From Atherinomorus stipes (Eukaryota; Chordata; Actinopteri; Atheriniformes; Atherinidae), in NCBI GenBank assembly GCA_023101725.1, contig JALJCO010001026.1, positions 279,001 to 343,000 of the forward strand: 64,000 bases of DNA, in the 5' to 3' direction. Below the pieces are notes generated by a model. That model had not been told where the DNA came from. It made no database searches and was given only the letters and a program-made list of their open reading frames with translations. Of the stretch, positions 1 through 11,624 are shown piece after piece (within the stretch, counting starts at the first letter, position 1; every line of letters begins with the position of its first letter). The position numbers and the translations under genes were made by a program.

Positions 1-644
1 AGAACTTATTCGTTTGTAATTTCTACTTAAAGTGTTGATGAAATGAAGGAGTTTTGATGCAGATAATGTCTTATATAGAGGCTGCCCCGTCTCCGCCGTT
101 ATACTGGATGTACACCGAAGGACGACTCAACGTAATATCTTCCAAAGAAGTCAAAGTGATGCAGAAATTTTTCCAGTGAGTAAATGCACGTATAAACTCC
201 TAGAAATAAGGTCCAGGTTGAAGAAAAAATAGTTATCCTTTAAAGCAGTCAAAAATACAAAAAGAGTACAAAATTACAAATTACATCGTTGTGATTAATC
301 CAATACAGATTTAAAAGAATTGGGTTTAAAGAATTACGAAAATTGTCCATAAACTCAATATTTTTCTCCAATTACGTTTCGTGACCCGCACATTCTGATC
401 GAGTACAAACAAGAAACGATTTCACATCAGAGTACTGACTAGGCGGCATTCAATAGGGGAAGTATATGCCACAGAAGTACAGGCCAATCACAGGCGAAGC
501 CCCGCGGGTAGTAGTGCAGCCTCCCCAACTTCCATAAGCCATTATTCTGTTCATGAAAATTCATATGAGTTTTGTTTTATTTAGGGATGTCCCAGTACCG
601 ATGCCAGTATCTGCACTCGCTCCAATACTGGCCTATTTTGCTGT
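1..644. other. No gene recognised
   Basis: AT-rich sequence with stops in all frames. The last 65 bases (from about 580) contain a phrase resembling the ends of fish hAT remnants (AGGGATGTCCC), but it is too short and diverged to call. Confidence 0.4.
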
Positions 645-858
645 AATCAGAGTAATCAGTTAAGCTAACATCATATCTTTGGACGGTGAGAGGAAGCCAG
701 AGTACCCGGAGAGAACCCACACATACACCGGAGAACCTGCAAACTCCACACAGGAAGGAACTGTTGGAATTGTTTGAACCCCTCCCCAGCCAGGAAGTGA
801 ACTAATGCCCTTACTGTAAGGCTGGGGTGCTAACCACCATGCCACTGTGCAGCCCATC
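645..858 (-). mobile_element. tRNA-derived SINE, fragment
   Basis: Read on the minus strand this starts with a tRNA-like head (box A-like GTGGTTAGCACC, with a diverged box B region) followed by a body matching the SINE copies at 32793-33143 and 60462-60854. Only the head and the start of the body are present; the 3' half and tail seen in the other copies are missing. The family is recognised as a common teleost dispersed repeat; I do not assign a formal name. Confidence 0.7.
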
Positions 859-1325
859 TACAAACTGTAAGTCACTAGTTGTATTTCTGCCTGAACAGGA
901 TGTTTATTTAGCCTTTAATGTTATTTAGCTGATCTGCTTAGTCAGAAGTTTCCTCCATTCACCATGTGCCTTTTAATGCTATTAAGCTAGCTGACCTGTT
1001 ACATGCCAGTTACTGCAACTGTTAGCCTTGAACACATATGCATGTTTAGTCCTAACTGGAAGGGGTTTATTTGTAATAATTAATACCTTGAATGTGTTTA
1101 TTTGCTGAACAAATGTTCCTCATGGCTTCTTTGTATTTCTGTGTTTTTAGACCACACTCACTTCCATCCACATTCACCTTAACTAGCCTGGAATTCCACC
1201 TGGAAGCCTGTCGTTTGTTGCATTACTGTGCTGTTGTGATTAAGAGTGACCAGTAAAGACAGTTAACTGTACAAGCGAGTCCTGTGTGTTCTGACTGAAA
1301 CCCCATGGTGAACATCAAACCTCCT
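859..1325. other. No gene recognised
   Basis: AT-rich sequence with no open frame of interest, no terminal repeats that I can pair, and no recognisable element. Confidence 0.35.
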
Positions 1326-1497
1326 TACAGATGCGGGCATGAAAAAGTTCCACCTTTTTCTGCCAGAAGTGGTGCAGTAACCGTGCACGATTACTGCACT
1401 ATCACTGGCTGAACGATTTCTCCCGCGAATACGTCATCATGTACGGTGTCCAAACTTGGCGTGTGGAAACGTCATTGTTCCGGGTGTTCATATAAAC
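1326..1497 (+). repeat. Dispersed repeat, copy 1
   Basis: About 170 bases recur in inverted orientation at 41516-41684. Shared blocks include CAGATGCGGGCAT next to a TA, CTGCCAGAAGTGGTGCAGTAA, and CCAAACTTGGCGTGTGGAAAC. Both copies end at the same TA-CAGATGCGGGC boundary, which suggests a true element end. The family is not recognised. Confidence 0.75.
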
Positions 1498-1675
1498 TCT
1501 GCAACTTTACTATAACTATTTTCTGTTATCTAGAGCAGATCGGCTGTCTAATGTTCGTGCATGCAGACTGGGTGCAGCTGTTGATCTTTGTTGGTGTTAG
1601 TGATGAAATAGCTGCTGAATCTGTCTGGTGTTTTATTATTACTGTATTTTATTGATAGATTTGACTTTTGTCTTT

Positions 1676-1734
1676 TAATGTGAAGCACTTTGGTCAGGTA
1701 AATTCTCTTGTTGGAAAGTGCTATATAAATAAAC

Positions 1735-1796
<62 letters not shown>

Positions 1797-1797
1797 C
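1676..1797 (+). repeat. Retroposon-like 3' tail with (TGAT)n
   Basis: The phrase GTGAAGCACTTTGG followed by GCTATATAAATAAACTTTG is a common 3' end of fish LINE and SINE elements. It runs into about 14 units of TGAT. Related tails lie at 24210-24260 and, on the minus strand, at 13966-14030. The body upstream is not recognisable. Confidence 0.6.
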
Positions 1798-3178
1798 GGG
1801 CCAGGAATAACAGAGAGCAGCTGGTACTTCAATACAGGGTGAAAAAGTTTAGATTACATGCTCTGTGGTAAAGTGAAGGATGCTGGGAAAAACACCTCTG
1901 GATTTTCTTCCTCACTGAAACCCAGTGGATGACGTGATCACGGAGACTCTTTTGTTTTAAACTTTCATATTACCTCATGTTCTTGTCGTCGGACCTGGAT
2001 CTGTCCTGGACCCGTGTCCTGGACCCTGGGGCCCCGCCTCAGGCCTGCTCTGTTCCCGCCTCAGTGCCCTGCTGTCCCTCTGTGATGGGATCAGTCAGGA
2101 CCGATGTCCTAGGTCTGAGCAGCAGGTCTGAACCAGGCTCTGATCCAGACGCGGGTCTCTGTCACGGAGGACTTGAAGCGTCTGATTAAAGACCTTCATG
2201 TGTGTTTTTCTGCCGTCAGTCATATTGATCATGCGCTGAGGCTCCAGCCTGTTATTTCTGCTCATTATTTGGACCTCACATTGTTGAGCAGACAGAGATC
2301 TGATTACAGGGTCCGTCTGCACTCCGCCTCACAACAAAACGCTTCAAAACACCTTTTCAGCTCCAGGAGAAGCTCCCGATGCCCCTGGCATATAAACACA
2401 CTTATTGACAGCGTAATCACTCCACGTTCTCCGTCTGCCACGCACACACACACTAACGGGTGCTGGGTCATGGTTCAGCTGAAGTCATAAGGTCTATGAT
2501 TGGATGTTTACAGAGAAGTGGGCGTCACCGTCCGTCACTCCGCTAAATATCGACCTGAAGAGACACCCTCACTAATGGACAGCCAAGAGATGGAATCATA
2601 TGGACGGACAGATGGAGAGCTGAAGAAGACAGCATCATCATCATCATTAGATATCAGATGTGAGCGTATGGAGGTACGCCATGCTCCACGTTACGGTTCG
2701 TACTGTTAACATCTTCATCACAAAACCTATTTGTTCTGCCTCCTGTCTGGAATGACATGCCCAAAATGAACGAGCATCTCCACAACTACCAGGGCTGTGT
2801 GTAGGATCCTGGTCTCTACGGAAAGCTGACACAACTGAGATTACAACGAAGTATCAGAAGATACGTGTTGCTGTGTCGGAGTAAATTCTCCTGGAACTCA
2901 GCAAACATAAATGTTATCTCATCCCAAAAGAAAACCACATTACTGTCAGTGAAAAGCAGCCCGGTTCATCTAGGAATGAGTAAACAGTCTCAGACTAGTT
3001 AAGTACTCTCTGAATACAAGTAGTGAAGTGGTCCTCAGAATTAGTAATCTTAGGCCTTAGTAAAATAGTTCCAGTAACTTGTACAGTAGTCTTTGAAATG
3101 AGTAAAATAAAGTGGTCTGACAGAAGTAAAGAAGCAGTTTTTCAGGTGTTTTCCAACTCAGTGCAGTTAAAGTTTATA
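1798..3178. other. No gene recognised
   Basis: Mixed composition without coding signal. Short open frames exist but show no domain or splice pattern that I recognise. A short CATCAT run lies at about 2636-2648. Confidence 0.35.
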
Positions 3179-3226
3179 CAGTCCTGTGCAAACATTTTAG
3201 GCAGGTGTGAAAAAGATTCTGTTACC
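3179..3226 (+). mobile_element. Isolated Tc1-like terminal repeat
   Basis: TA followed by CAGTCCTGTGCAAACATTTT and AGGCAGGTGTGAAAAA is the familiar end of a Tc1-like transposon family. No matching opposite end is seen within the next 1.5 kb, so this is a truncated relic. Confidence 0.5.
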
Positions 3227-4136
3227 AAAGAATGCTTCCAAAAATGTGAAAGATTGTTTATGCCGAGGATCATAGATGTATTAATGCCGAGAAGCGTCTG
3301 GCTGTGGCCTGGGTGTTCCCGTCATGCTTCCAAGAACGCCCATGAGCATTCCTGGAGTTGTGTAGCACCTCCCGTGCACAGCTTCCACTCCGTCCCGCTG
3401 CGCTCCAGTCCGTATTTCCGTCGGGCTGCAAAAATCCCCGCACACAGACTGCACGAGTCCGCCAGCCCCCTCTCCGTTCAGCCGCAAAGCAGGCCAAAGA
3501 GCATGCTCGAAATTTCCAGGTTCAAGTGGATGAATAGATAAATACTGCAGATAAACAGCGGTGACAACAAACTTTTCATTCATTGCAACTTCAAAGGCAA
3601 CATCGCGTCATTCATGCCACGTTTTGATACGTTTGTTGTCAATTATGACAGTGAGTACATTGTCCACAAGTTATATAATATAAAGTAATGTATATTATTA
3701 CAAGTTATACACATCAATCAAGTATTTCTGCGGTAGATCAAGTAGTAGATGTAAAAAAACCCTTCAATATCCTGATGTTTACACTTATTGAACTTTGCAA
3801 CTTCCTCCAAACAGAGTCGGGCGGAGCAGAGTGGACCAGAAAATAGAGGTGATCTGTATTTTTGGCAGAGGCCGACGGACCCGAGCGGACATGTCGGAGC
3901 GGAGCGCTAGCAGAGTCGTGGACTGCTGCTCATTGACTAAAATAGCAATGGAATTGCTTCGTCGTGTGGACCAGAGCGGAGGCAGTGGACGGAGGGGGTG
4001 AGCTGCTGAGCTAAAGACTGCAGCAAGAGCTGCTTATCATGCTTTTGAAGACGTGTTGTTTCTCCTCTTCTTCGTGTTTTCCAGCGGGGGCAGGGCTTCT
4101 ACGTAGGCAGCGTCATTACATCTTTATCATGTGGTT
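3227..4136. other. No gene recognised
   Basis: Contains a moderately GC-rich block (3290-3500) open in several frames on both strands and a second GC-rich block (3815-4000). Neither shows a known domain; open frames on both strands here are best explained by composition. Confidence 0.35.
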
Positions 4137-4450
4137 ACCAAAAAGAAGTATTCCTTAAGTATGTGTCATTAAGTATACTCAAGTATACTAAAGTACATCC
4201 CCCGAGTGTACTTTTATTTACCAAGTACACTGCTATCAGTGTACTACCAGTATACTAACAAGTGTACTTCTTGGGACTAAATTGGCCCAATTTAAGTATT
4301 TTAAAGTATACTTTTAAGTATACTTAAAATAATCTTCTGGTATACTATGAGTGTACTCATACTAAAACTTCAAGCGTACTTTTATTTTTTAGAAAGTACA
4401 CTTTAAAGTATACTGAAAGTATACTTGTAGGTATACTGTTTAAGCCTTTT
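4137..4450 (+). repeat. AGTATACT-rich palindromic repeat, copy 1
   Basis: Dense short palindromes (AGTATACTT, AAGTATACTC, TTAAGTATACTTAA) recur throughout. The first 100 bases match 22556-22662 in inverted orientation, including AAAAAGAAGTATTCCTTAAG. This looks like a non-autonomous DNA element rather than a satellite, because the units are not in regular tandem register. Confidence 0.65.
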
Positions 4451-4570
4451 GAAAAAATGCAGGGTCCCTGTGTCCCCCTTAAAATTACGCCCGTGCACCC
4501 ATGCTCCGCTGTCGTAGTGCGACGTAATCACCAAGCCCAGGCCCCTGAGCACATGTGGTATCTACACCAG

Positions 4571-4701
4571 CATCCTGCAGGTATCAGGAGTTTCCCGCTG
4601 CAACACACCTGACTCCAATAAATGGTCAATTGTGCAGAGCTCAATGTGAAACTCTACACAAGGTGTTTTTCCACAGGGAAACTCCTGATACCTGCAGGAT
4701 G
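4571..4701. repeat. Perfect 26-bp inverted repeat (hairpin)
   Basis: Bases 4571-4596 and 4676-4701 are perfect reverse complements (core CTGCAGGTATCAGGAG and CTCCTGATACCTGCAG) around a 79-base spacer. The spacer carries an ACACACCTGACTCCAATAAA phrase reminiscent of non-autonomous hAT-like repeats in fish. This could be the terminal inverted repeat of a very small element or a stem-loop. Confidence 0.7.
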
Positions 4702-5224
4702 CCGCCCTGGGGGGTATCCCAACCCTGGTATATTATTCACACACGAGGATCCTGGAACAGTAGGACCTTCAAAGTCACAGGACAACACTTGCAGACTTTT
4801 AAGAGCTGAAATAAAACTTTTGACCAAATTTCAAGTTTTTATTCACACACACACACAACATATAAAGAAAATAAAAACATACAATTGACCTATGGCTAAG
4901 CCACGCCCCCTCCACTCATTCGGACAAACAACATTCGGTGACAGGCGCTATGTGACATCTCGGGAGATGACAGCTGTCAACATGGACATCAGATGCGTGA
5001 GACAGAAAGACCATGACAAGATAAATTAAAAAACATAAAAACAAAACAAACTAAAAAACATTGTTCACAAGTCTTAAACTGTATGTTTCATTTTCAAATA
5101 GCCAACTCAACATTTCACCATCAGTCATCCAAAACAAATCAGGCTTTTTACACTGAACTTTTTAAAACAAACGGTTCGGAGGTCATGATATAAAGGACAA
5201 TAAAACAAGATGTAACCCATATAA
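4702..5224. other. No gene recognised
   Basis: AT-rich, with a short CA run near 4845. No open frame or element is recognised. Confidence 0.35.
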
Positions 5225-5335
5225 CTGCTGTGGGTCTGGACTGTGTTTGGTTTGGATGCTGATGCTTGGTTGAGTCTTTTAGCTGAGTTTCATCCCATCA
5301 TTTTGGTTTGCTACGTGTCAGGATGGCTGCTTTCT
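5225..5335 (+). repeat. Direct repeat pair, copy 1
   Basis: About 110 bases match 18128-18238 in the same orientation, including CTGTGTTTGGTTTGGATGC and GAGTCTTTTAGCTGAGTTTC, with scattered substitutions. Similarity stops on both sides. The family is not recognised. Confidence 0.7.
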
Positions 5336-6461
5336 GGCGTGTGCAAACATCTTCTGTAATGGAGCATCTCCTGCTCCTCCCTGTACAGGAGACTCCAGTC
5401 ATCAGGATTTGTTGAGACCTGATAAAGTGTTTTTTTTGTTTTTTTTTTTTAACAGATTTAACAGTGTAAGCAAAGGAAGTAGCAGACATCTCATCTGACA
5501 GCAGAAGATGCAACAAATTCAGTGTGGGGGGGGGGGGGGGGGTACAGTCAGCTGTAGTGGGAAAGAGTTTCTTCATAACGATGAAGCTCATTGAAGGCAA
5601 ACATCTTCAGCATCTCTCTTCTTCTGTGTGGGCAGACACCAACGTGGGTTCGTCTCTGCTCCGGAAGTGTCAATCCTCATTAATACACACTTTAACTGGT
5701 GCGTTCCATCTTCCTGTGATGAAGAGTGATGAAGAGTGATGAAGGAGAGCATGACGTGCGGCTGATGTTCCTCACATCTCCTCCTGCAGCAGGGATAATA
5801 GCTGCTGGTCTGAGATGGATCACAGCTCGAAACGTGGGTTTGTGAGTGTGTGTGGGTGTGTGTGCGAATCATGGGACGACGATGCCCACAATGGTGGTGA
5901 TGATGATGAGGATGATGATGATGGAGACAGGGAATTAGTTTTCGATTAGCCACAGTGTCAGGTCATGGAGTCACGTCCCGCCTTTCTGTCTGAGGACTGA
6001 TCAATACCAACATCACACACACTATTAGCAACTCCTCTCTGTCTCCCTCCCTCTGTAAGAAACACAATTATCAACTCCTCCTCCTCCTCCTCACTCCATC
6101 TACCACTCCCACCCATCTTTCTTTGTACTTTCGGTTCTGTCCCTGTTTCCTTTCATTTTACATTTTCTCTTCTAACTTTTGTCTGTTTGTATAAATCCTC
6201 ACTCTGTCCTCTTTTTCTGTCTCCTCTGAAGTTTTTCTCATGGTGACATTGGCTGAAGCCAGGAGTCAGAAGTTGTAATGAAATCTGATTGATTCATAAT
6301 AAAAGATAGAAGGTCACACTTAGTAAGTGGCAGCCATTTTATATGAAACCCAAACTGAACCCTGAGTGGTCTAAGCTTAATCTGAATGTGCCACATACAC
6401 GCAGCATCCAATTTATCAGGACAACTGTCTGGTACTGGGTTGGACCCCATTATCTGTCAAA
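5336..6461. other. No gene recognised; short simple repeats
   Basis: Contains a G run at about 5525-5542, a GATGAAGAGT duplication near 5720-5742, GT-rich sequence near 5840-5865, and a GAT-rich run near 5896-5928. The rest is CT-rich sequence without features. Confidence 0.4.
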
Positions 6462-8012
6462 ATGAGAATCTCCTGTTCCACCACATCATGAGAAAAATCT
6501 CCTGTTCCACCACATCATGAGAAAAATCTCCTGTTCCACCACATCATGATGAGAATCTCCCGTTCCCACCTCAGCATGATGAGAATCTCTTGCTCCACCA
6601 CATTGTGATGAGAATTTCCACCCTCTGGCCGTTCCACCACAGCATGATGAGAATCTCTTGCTCCACCGCATCATGATGAGAATCTCCCATTTCTCCACAT
6701 CATAAAGAGAATCTCCCGTTCCACCACATCATGATGAGAATCTCCGGTTCCACCACAACATGATGAGAATCTCCCGTTCCACCACATCATGATGAGAATC
6801 TCCCGTTCTTCCACAAGATGAAGAGAATCTCCCGTTCCACAACATCGTGATGAGAATCTCCCGTTCCACCGCATCATGATGAGAATCTCCCGTTCCACCC
6901 ACATCATGATGAGAATCTCCCGTTCCACCACATCATGATGAGAATCTCCCGTTCCACCGCATCATGATGAGAATCTCCCGTTCCACCACATCATGATGAG
7001 AATCTCCCGTTCCACCACATCATGATGAGAATCTCCCGTTCCTCCACATCATGATGAGAATCTCCCGTTCCTCCACAACATAATGAGAATCTCCCGTTCC
7101 ACAACATCATGATGAGAATCTCCCGTTCCACCACATCATGAAGAGAATCTCCCGTTCCACCACATCATGAAGAGAATCTCCCGTTCCACCGCATCATGAT
7201 GAGAATCTCCCGTTCCACCACATCATGAAGAGAATCTCCCGTTCCACCACAACATGATGAGAATCTCCCGTTCCACCACAACATGATGAGAATGTCCTGT
7301 TCCTCCACATCATGATGAGAATCTCCCGTTCCTTCCACAAGATGAAGAGAATCTCCCGTTCCACAACATCGTGATGAGAATCTCCCGTTCCACCACATCA
7401 TGAAGAGAATCTCCCGTTCCACCACAACATGATGATAATCTCCCGTTCCACCACATCATGAAGAGAATCTCCCGTTCCACCACAACATGAAGAGAATCTC
7501 CAGTTCCACCACAACATGATGAGAATCTCCCGTTCCACCACAACATGAAGAGAATCTCCCGTTCCACCACAACATGATGAGAATCTCTCGTTCTTCCACA
7601 TCATGATGAGAATCTCCTGTTACAAAACATCATGATGAGAATCTCCCGTTCTTCCACAAGATGAAGAGAATCTCCCGTTCCACAACATCGTGATGAGAAT
7701 CTCCCGTTCCACCACATCATGAAGAGAATCTCCCGTTCCACCACAACATGATGAGAATCTCCCGTTCCACCACATCATGAAGAGAATCTCCCGTTCCACC
7801 ACATCATGAAGAGAATCTCCCGTTCCACCACATCATGAAGAGAATCTCCCGTTCCACCACAACATGATGAGAATCTCCCGTTCCACCACAACATGAAGAG
7901 AATCTCCCGTTCCACCACAACATGATGAGAATCTCTCGTTCTTCCACATCGTGATGAGAATCTCCCGTTCCACAACATTGTGATGAGAATCTCCCGTTCT
8001 TCCACATCATGA
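6462..8012. repeat. 29-bp minisatellite, about 53 units
   Basis: The unit begins GAGAATCTCCCGTTCC and then varies as ACCACATCATGAT, ACCACAACATGAT, ACCACATCATGAA or TTCCACAAGATGAA. There are no spacers, so this is not a CRISPR array. Because 29 is not a multiple of three, the minus strand stays open in long stretches as an 87-base, 29-residue period; those frames are a by-product. Variant order recurs: the TTCCACAAGATGAAG variant followed by ACAACATCGTGATG occurs at 6808, 7332 and 7651, and the last two are 319 bases (11 units) apart. The array abuts the 5' side of the L1 copy. Confidence 0.97.
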
Positions 8013-8466
8013 TGAATAACTCAATCCCCACCATGTTTTGATGGAACTGCCCAAGCGCTCCAGGGCAGCGGGTCCCAGACCGACAGGCACACAGAAACCC
8101 CCCACCTCACCTATGTTGCCCATCCCACACCAGCCTAAAGAACGCACACCCACTTAACTGTTCAGTGATGCATGCAGGGTTTCCTGTGACTGCACACCAC
8201 TCATATGGTGGCATGCCCCCCTTTCCCCCTCTCTACCCTCTCTCTTGGGGATAGCACCAGGGGCAACCCCCACGGGGCTGCAGGTCCCCCAGCAGCGCTG
8301 CCAGCCCAGAGGCCTATGTGCAGGGAAGGGATAGGACTTCCGAGTGACCACCAACAAGATGGAAGCATAGAGAAACGACTCTGCTTTCCAAAGTTATTTG
8401 ACGCCCCAACAAACCGAGGATTTTATTCCTTTAGAATTATAACCTGGTCAGTATTTGGGGCAACTA

Positions 8467-9297
8467 TGGCTATTAAGGTAAAACACAAGAGAAACCTGCA
8501 ACAATCCGGAACACAAAGCGAAATGGAGAACGATCAGAGTTGCTCTTTAGCTAACGATGGTGGAGACCATCAGCATTTGAAACAGAAAGACTAGGCGGCT
8601 GATTTGACCCCTATCCTGAGTGAGTTAAGATACTTTCGTCGGGATAATAAGTCTAACTCCATTGTATTAAAGAAGAAATAGCGAAAGTAAACACCAGACT
8701 AAACGAGGTTGAAAGTCGGACCAAGAAGGCGGAAGACAGGTTACAGAATGCGGAAGAGACCTTTCTAGAAATGCTAAGCTACAAGTTAAGCTGGAGTCCA
8801 GGAAAAACTGACCCAGAAAGCCGCTCCAGATGAGATAATATCCGCATATATGGGATACTGGAGGGCACAGAAGGGAACTCCTCAGCGCGCTCCTTTGTGG
8901 AAAAGCTTCTCCAGGAAAACCTCAAAGTGCCGGGGTCAGTCATACAGAAAGTCGAAAGAGCTCACCAGGCGCTGGGACCACAGCCACCAGCAGGCGCACA
9001 GCCGAGGTCCATGGTGGTAAAATTCCTCAGCTTCAAGGCTAAAGAAGAAATACTCTGTGCAGCATGGTCAAACAGAGGCTTTACCTGGCAGAGGAGACAG
9101 ATCAACCTGGATAACGACTATGCACCTTGCATTCTACAAAAACGGGGAGAATTTAGCGACATACGAAAGATTCTGAAGGAAAGGAGGATCCCGTTTCAGA
9201 CTATGTATCCAGCAAGGCTCAAGGTAAAATACCAGGAGGGAGCGAAGATTTATGAAACATTGGAAGAGGTGACACGAGATATGAATAAAAGGGATAT
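8467..9297 (+). pseudogene. L1 ORF1p-like RNA-binding protein, broken
   Basis: ORF1 proteins coat LINE RNA and act as nucleic-acid chaperones. The likely start is the ATG at 8467 (MAIKVKHKR). A stop and frameshifts occur around 8592-8690. A coiled-coil stretch follows (LNEVESRTKKAEDRLQNAEE, about 8700-8760). Next is the start of the RRM-like domain (DNIRIYGILEGTEG, 8836-8880), then a clean frame (8897-9290) covering KLLQENL, KVERAHQALGPQP, and a C-terminal part with LKERRIPFQTMYPARLKV. This order (coiled coil, RRM, C-terminal domain) is that of the Transposase_22 family. Family assignment is confident; the exact start is inferred. Confidence 0.85.
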
Positions 9298-9309
9298 GAA
9301 AGAAGGAAA

Positions 9310-10500
9310 GTGCAAATTAGATTGTGGCAATTACTATCCCATCAGTTTTTTGAATGTAGATTAAAAACTTCAGTCCTGGCACAAAGAATAGATAAAATTC
9401 TGCCCAATCTTATTAGTCCAGTCCAAACAGGTTTCATAAAAGAAAGACAGACACATGATAATATTAGGAGGTCTCTACACATTATCAACTATATTACCCA
9501 GAACAATACAGAAGCAGCCCTTATAAGTCTAGATGCGGAAAAAGCCTTTGACTCAGTCAGGTGGACCTTCTTACAAGGTCCTATTAAAATTTTAGCTTTC
9601 ATGATTCTTTTGTAGCAATATTCCAGGCCCTTTATAACAGGCCTTCTGCAAGGATTGAAATTAATGGCAGTCTATTAGACCCCTTTCTTTTACAACGGGG
9701 AACTAGGCAGGACTGTCCAGTTTCACCCCTCCTCTTCGCACTGTTTATTGAGCCACTTGGACAATTGATCAGACAAACTGGCAATATTAAAGGAATAAAA
9801 CTGGCTAACGATGAAGACAAACTGTCTATCTTTGCAGACGACATACTGATATATTTGGCACAGCCCATGCAGACACTTCTGATGGAAATGTTAGATGAAT
9901 ATGGGACACTCTCTGGTTACAAATTAAATATTCAAAAAACACATAACACTAGTTATGTCCAAATTAGCTGATCTAAACTACAGACCCTTGAACTTGAAAA
10001 TAAAACTGGATTTATCACGAAGGAATCTCATTCCCTACCTTGATCTAAGTTCTAGAGTACAATCTATTAAAATGACCATTCTGCCGAGATTGCTCTTTTA
10101 CTTTCAGGCTCTCCCTGTGGAAATACCCACAAAGCAATTTTTAGAATGGGATAAATTAATATCTAGATTTCTGTGGCAAGGCAAAAAACCCTGGATTAGA
10201 TTCAAGACTCTGCAATTAAAGAAGGAATTGGGAGGACTGGCCCTTCCATGCCTGTGGGACTACTTCAGTGCTGCCCAGTTGAGGCCACAATTAGTTTGGT
10301 GTTCACAGACCTGCTCCTCAAGGTGGAAGGATATTGAGAGCTCACTGAGTGATGGGGTTCCATTACCAGCTGTGATTGGAGATCCCAACCAGGGATCTCC
10401 ATTGCATCTCCCTGCAAGAAAATGCAGGGGAAAAAAAATCAGTCCTTTGATAAATTCGGCTCTTAAAGCTATGGTCTACTATTTGTAAATTTGATCATTA
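9310..10500 (+). pseudogene. L1 ORF2p reverse transcriptase, central part, broken
   Basis: Begins inside the reverse transcriptase at CGNYYPISFLNVD, then IDKILPNLISPVQTGFIKER, DAEKAFDSVRW, a degenerate RQDCPVSPLLFALFIEPL, and the catalytic FADDILIYL with its two aspartates. The thumb region follows (MTILPRLLFYFQALP, FLWQGKKPWI, GGLALPCLWDYFSAAQLRP). At least three frameshifts or stops separate these pieces. It runs directly on from ORF1, so the endonuclease and first reverse-transcriptase motifs were deleted. Family knowledge: ORF2p carries endonuclease and reverse transcriptase for target-primed integration. Confidence 0.9.
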
Positions 10501-10504
10501 TTAA

Positions 10505-11620
10505 TAACCTCATTTAGATGGTGGTTATGGTCCTATAGTACAATCTACACAATGTGAAGAGAAAAAACCCCGAAAACAATCCATCCGCTCTAGTGGCTGC
10601 TGGACTGCAAAGATGTTAACCAATACAAACCATCCAGGCGCATGGCTTACATTGGCCAACGTAGCTGTTCTTCTCTCTGCTCTCGATCCAATCCCTGCTC
10701 AAGCTGACACTTCCTCGACAGCTGACTCCCCTTGTTCCACATTCCGTCTTGTCCCCGCCCTCTTCCGCGTTTAAATATTTTATTCATGTATTTATTTATT
10801 TTTCTTTTGTGTTCAAAACTTTCTGCAGTAACTAAGTAGCTGAATAGCAGCTTAACAACAAGAGGAGAATGGAACAGAAAGGCAGCGGCAGCAGGAAGCG
10901 CCTCTGCTCACCGGCAGAAGTTGGAGAGGAAAAAAAAGGCAGACGGAATGTGAGCAACAGGACGGAGGGAAGGCAGCGGGGGTTACGTTCACTACTGGAG
11001 GAAACTGCAGGTGGATAAAGTCTGTGAAAGAAAGGCAGAAGAAGAGGAAAACGTGAGCAATGCTGGATGGACGGCCAGGGAATTATCGGGTGATCTGCAG
11101 AAGCAGAGGCCAGGACAAATGAAAGCAGCATATAAACATTGGGTCACCGGCTGGAGGAAACTCTAGAAGGATTTGGGAGTGAAACTGATACAGCAGACAT
11201 TTTGTTGAACAGGAAGGCAGTTTGTTTTTTACTTTTATGTGTGAGTTGTACATAAATGTATAAGTCTATGACGATGCTGCTGATGACTGGAAATGCTGCT
11301 GGTGGAACATCAGCTGGTTATTTATAGTATTGTAAGCTAGTGTCGTTGTCATCAGCGTCATCCTGAATGCATCAATGAACTCATGAAGTCGCTGGAACGT
11401 GGCGGTCTCTTACTGATGCAGAAGCTAAAACACATCATAAACTTCCCAGTGGTTGAGAAAGGCAAATATTATATATGTGACCAGATGTTGTTGTTGTTCA
11501 TTAATGTGGGATGAACATTACACTGTGGAGCTGTTGTGATAAAGCAGGCTGGGGTTGACGAGGAGGGCCGTACGAATTCGGTGGGAGGGATCAATGAGCA
11601 GAGAGGGGAGGGCTGTGTTG
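10505..11620. other. Unidentified 1.1-kb insert within the L1
   Basis: L1 homology stops after LWSTICKFD (about 10485) and resumes at STDSEIVDHSFKIW (about 11640). The interval is not L1-like. It contains a purine-rich stretch (10850-11130) that is open on the minus strand through composition, and no convincing terminal repeats. It may be another element or a replacement of L1 sequence. Confidence 0.5.
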
Positions 11621-11624
11621 GGGG

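Noticed and set aside
3290..3500. Host exon in a GC-rich patch
   Set aside because: Open on both strands, no splice signals, and next to a Tc1 end.
6462..8012. CRISPR-like regular repeat
   Set aside because: Units are head to tail with no unique spacers, and the context is vertebrate transposon DNA.
6671..8034. Repetitive protein frames on the minus strand of the minisatellite
   Set aside because: They follow from a 29-base unit lacking stops in three frames; no promoter, splice sites or unique ends.
10832..11131. Gene on the minus strand within the L1 insert
   Set aside because: Serine/leucine/phenylalanine-rich frame from a purine-rich strand; no domain.
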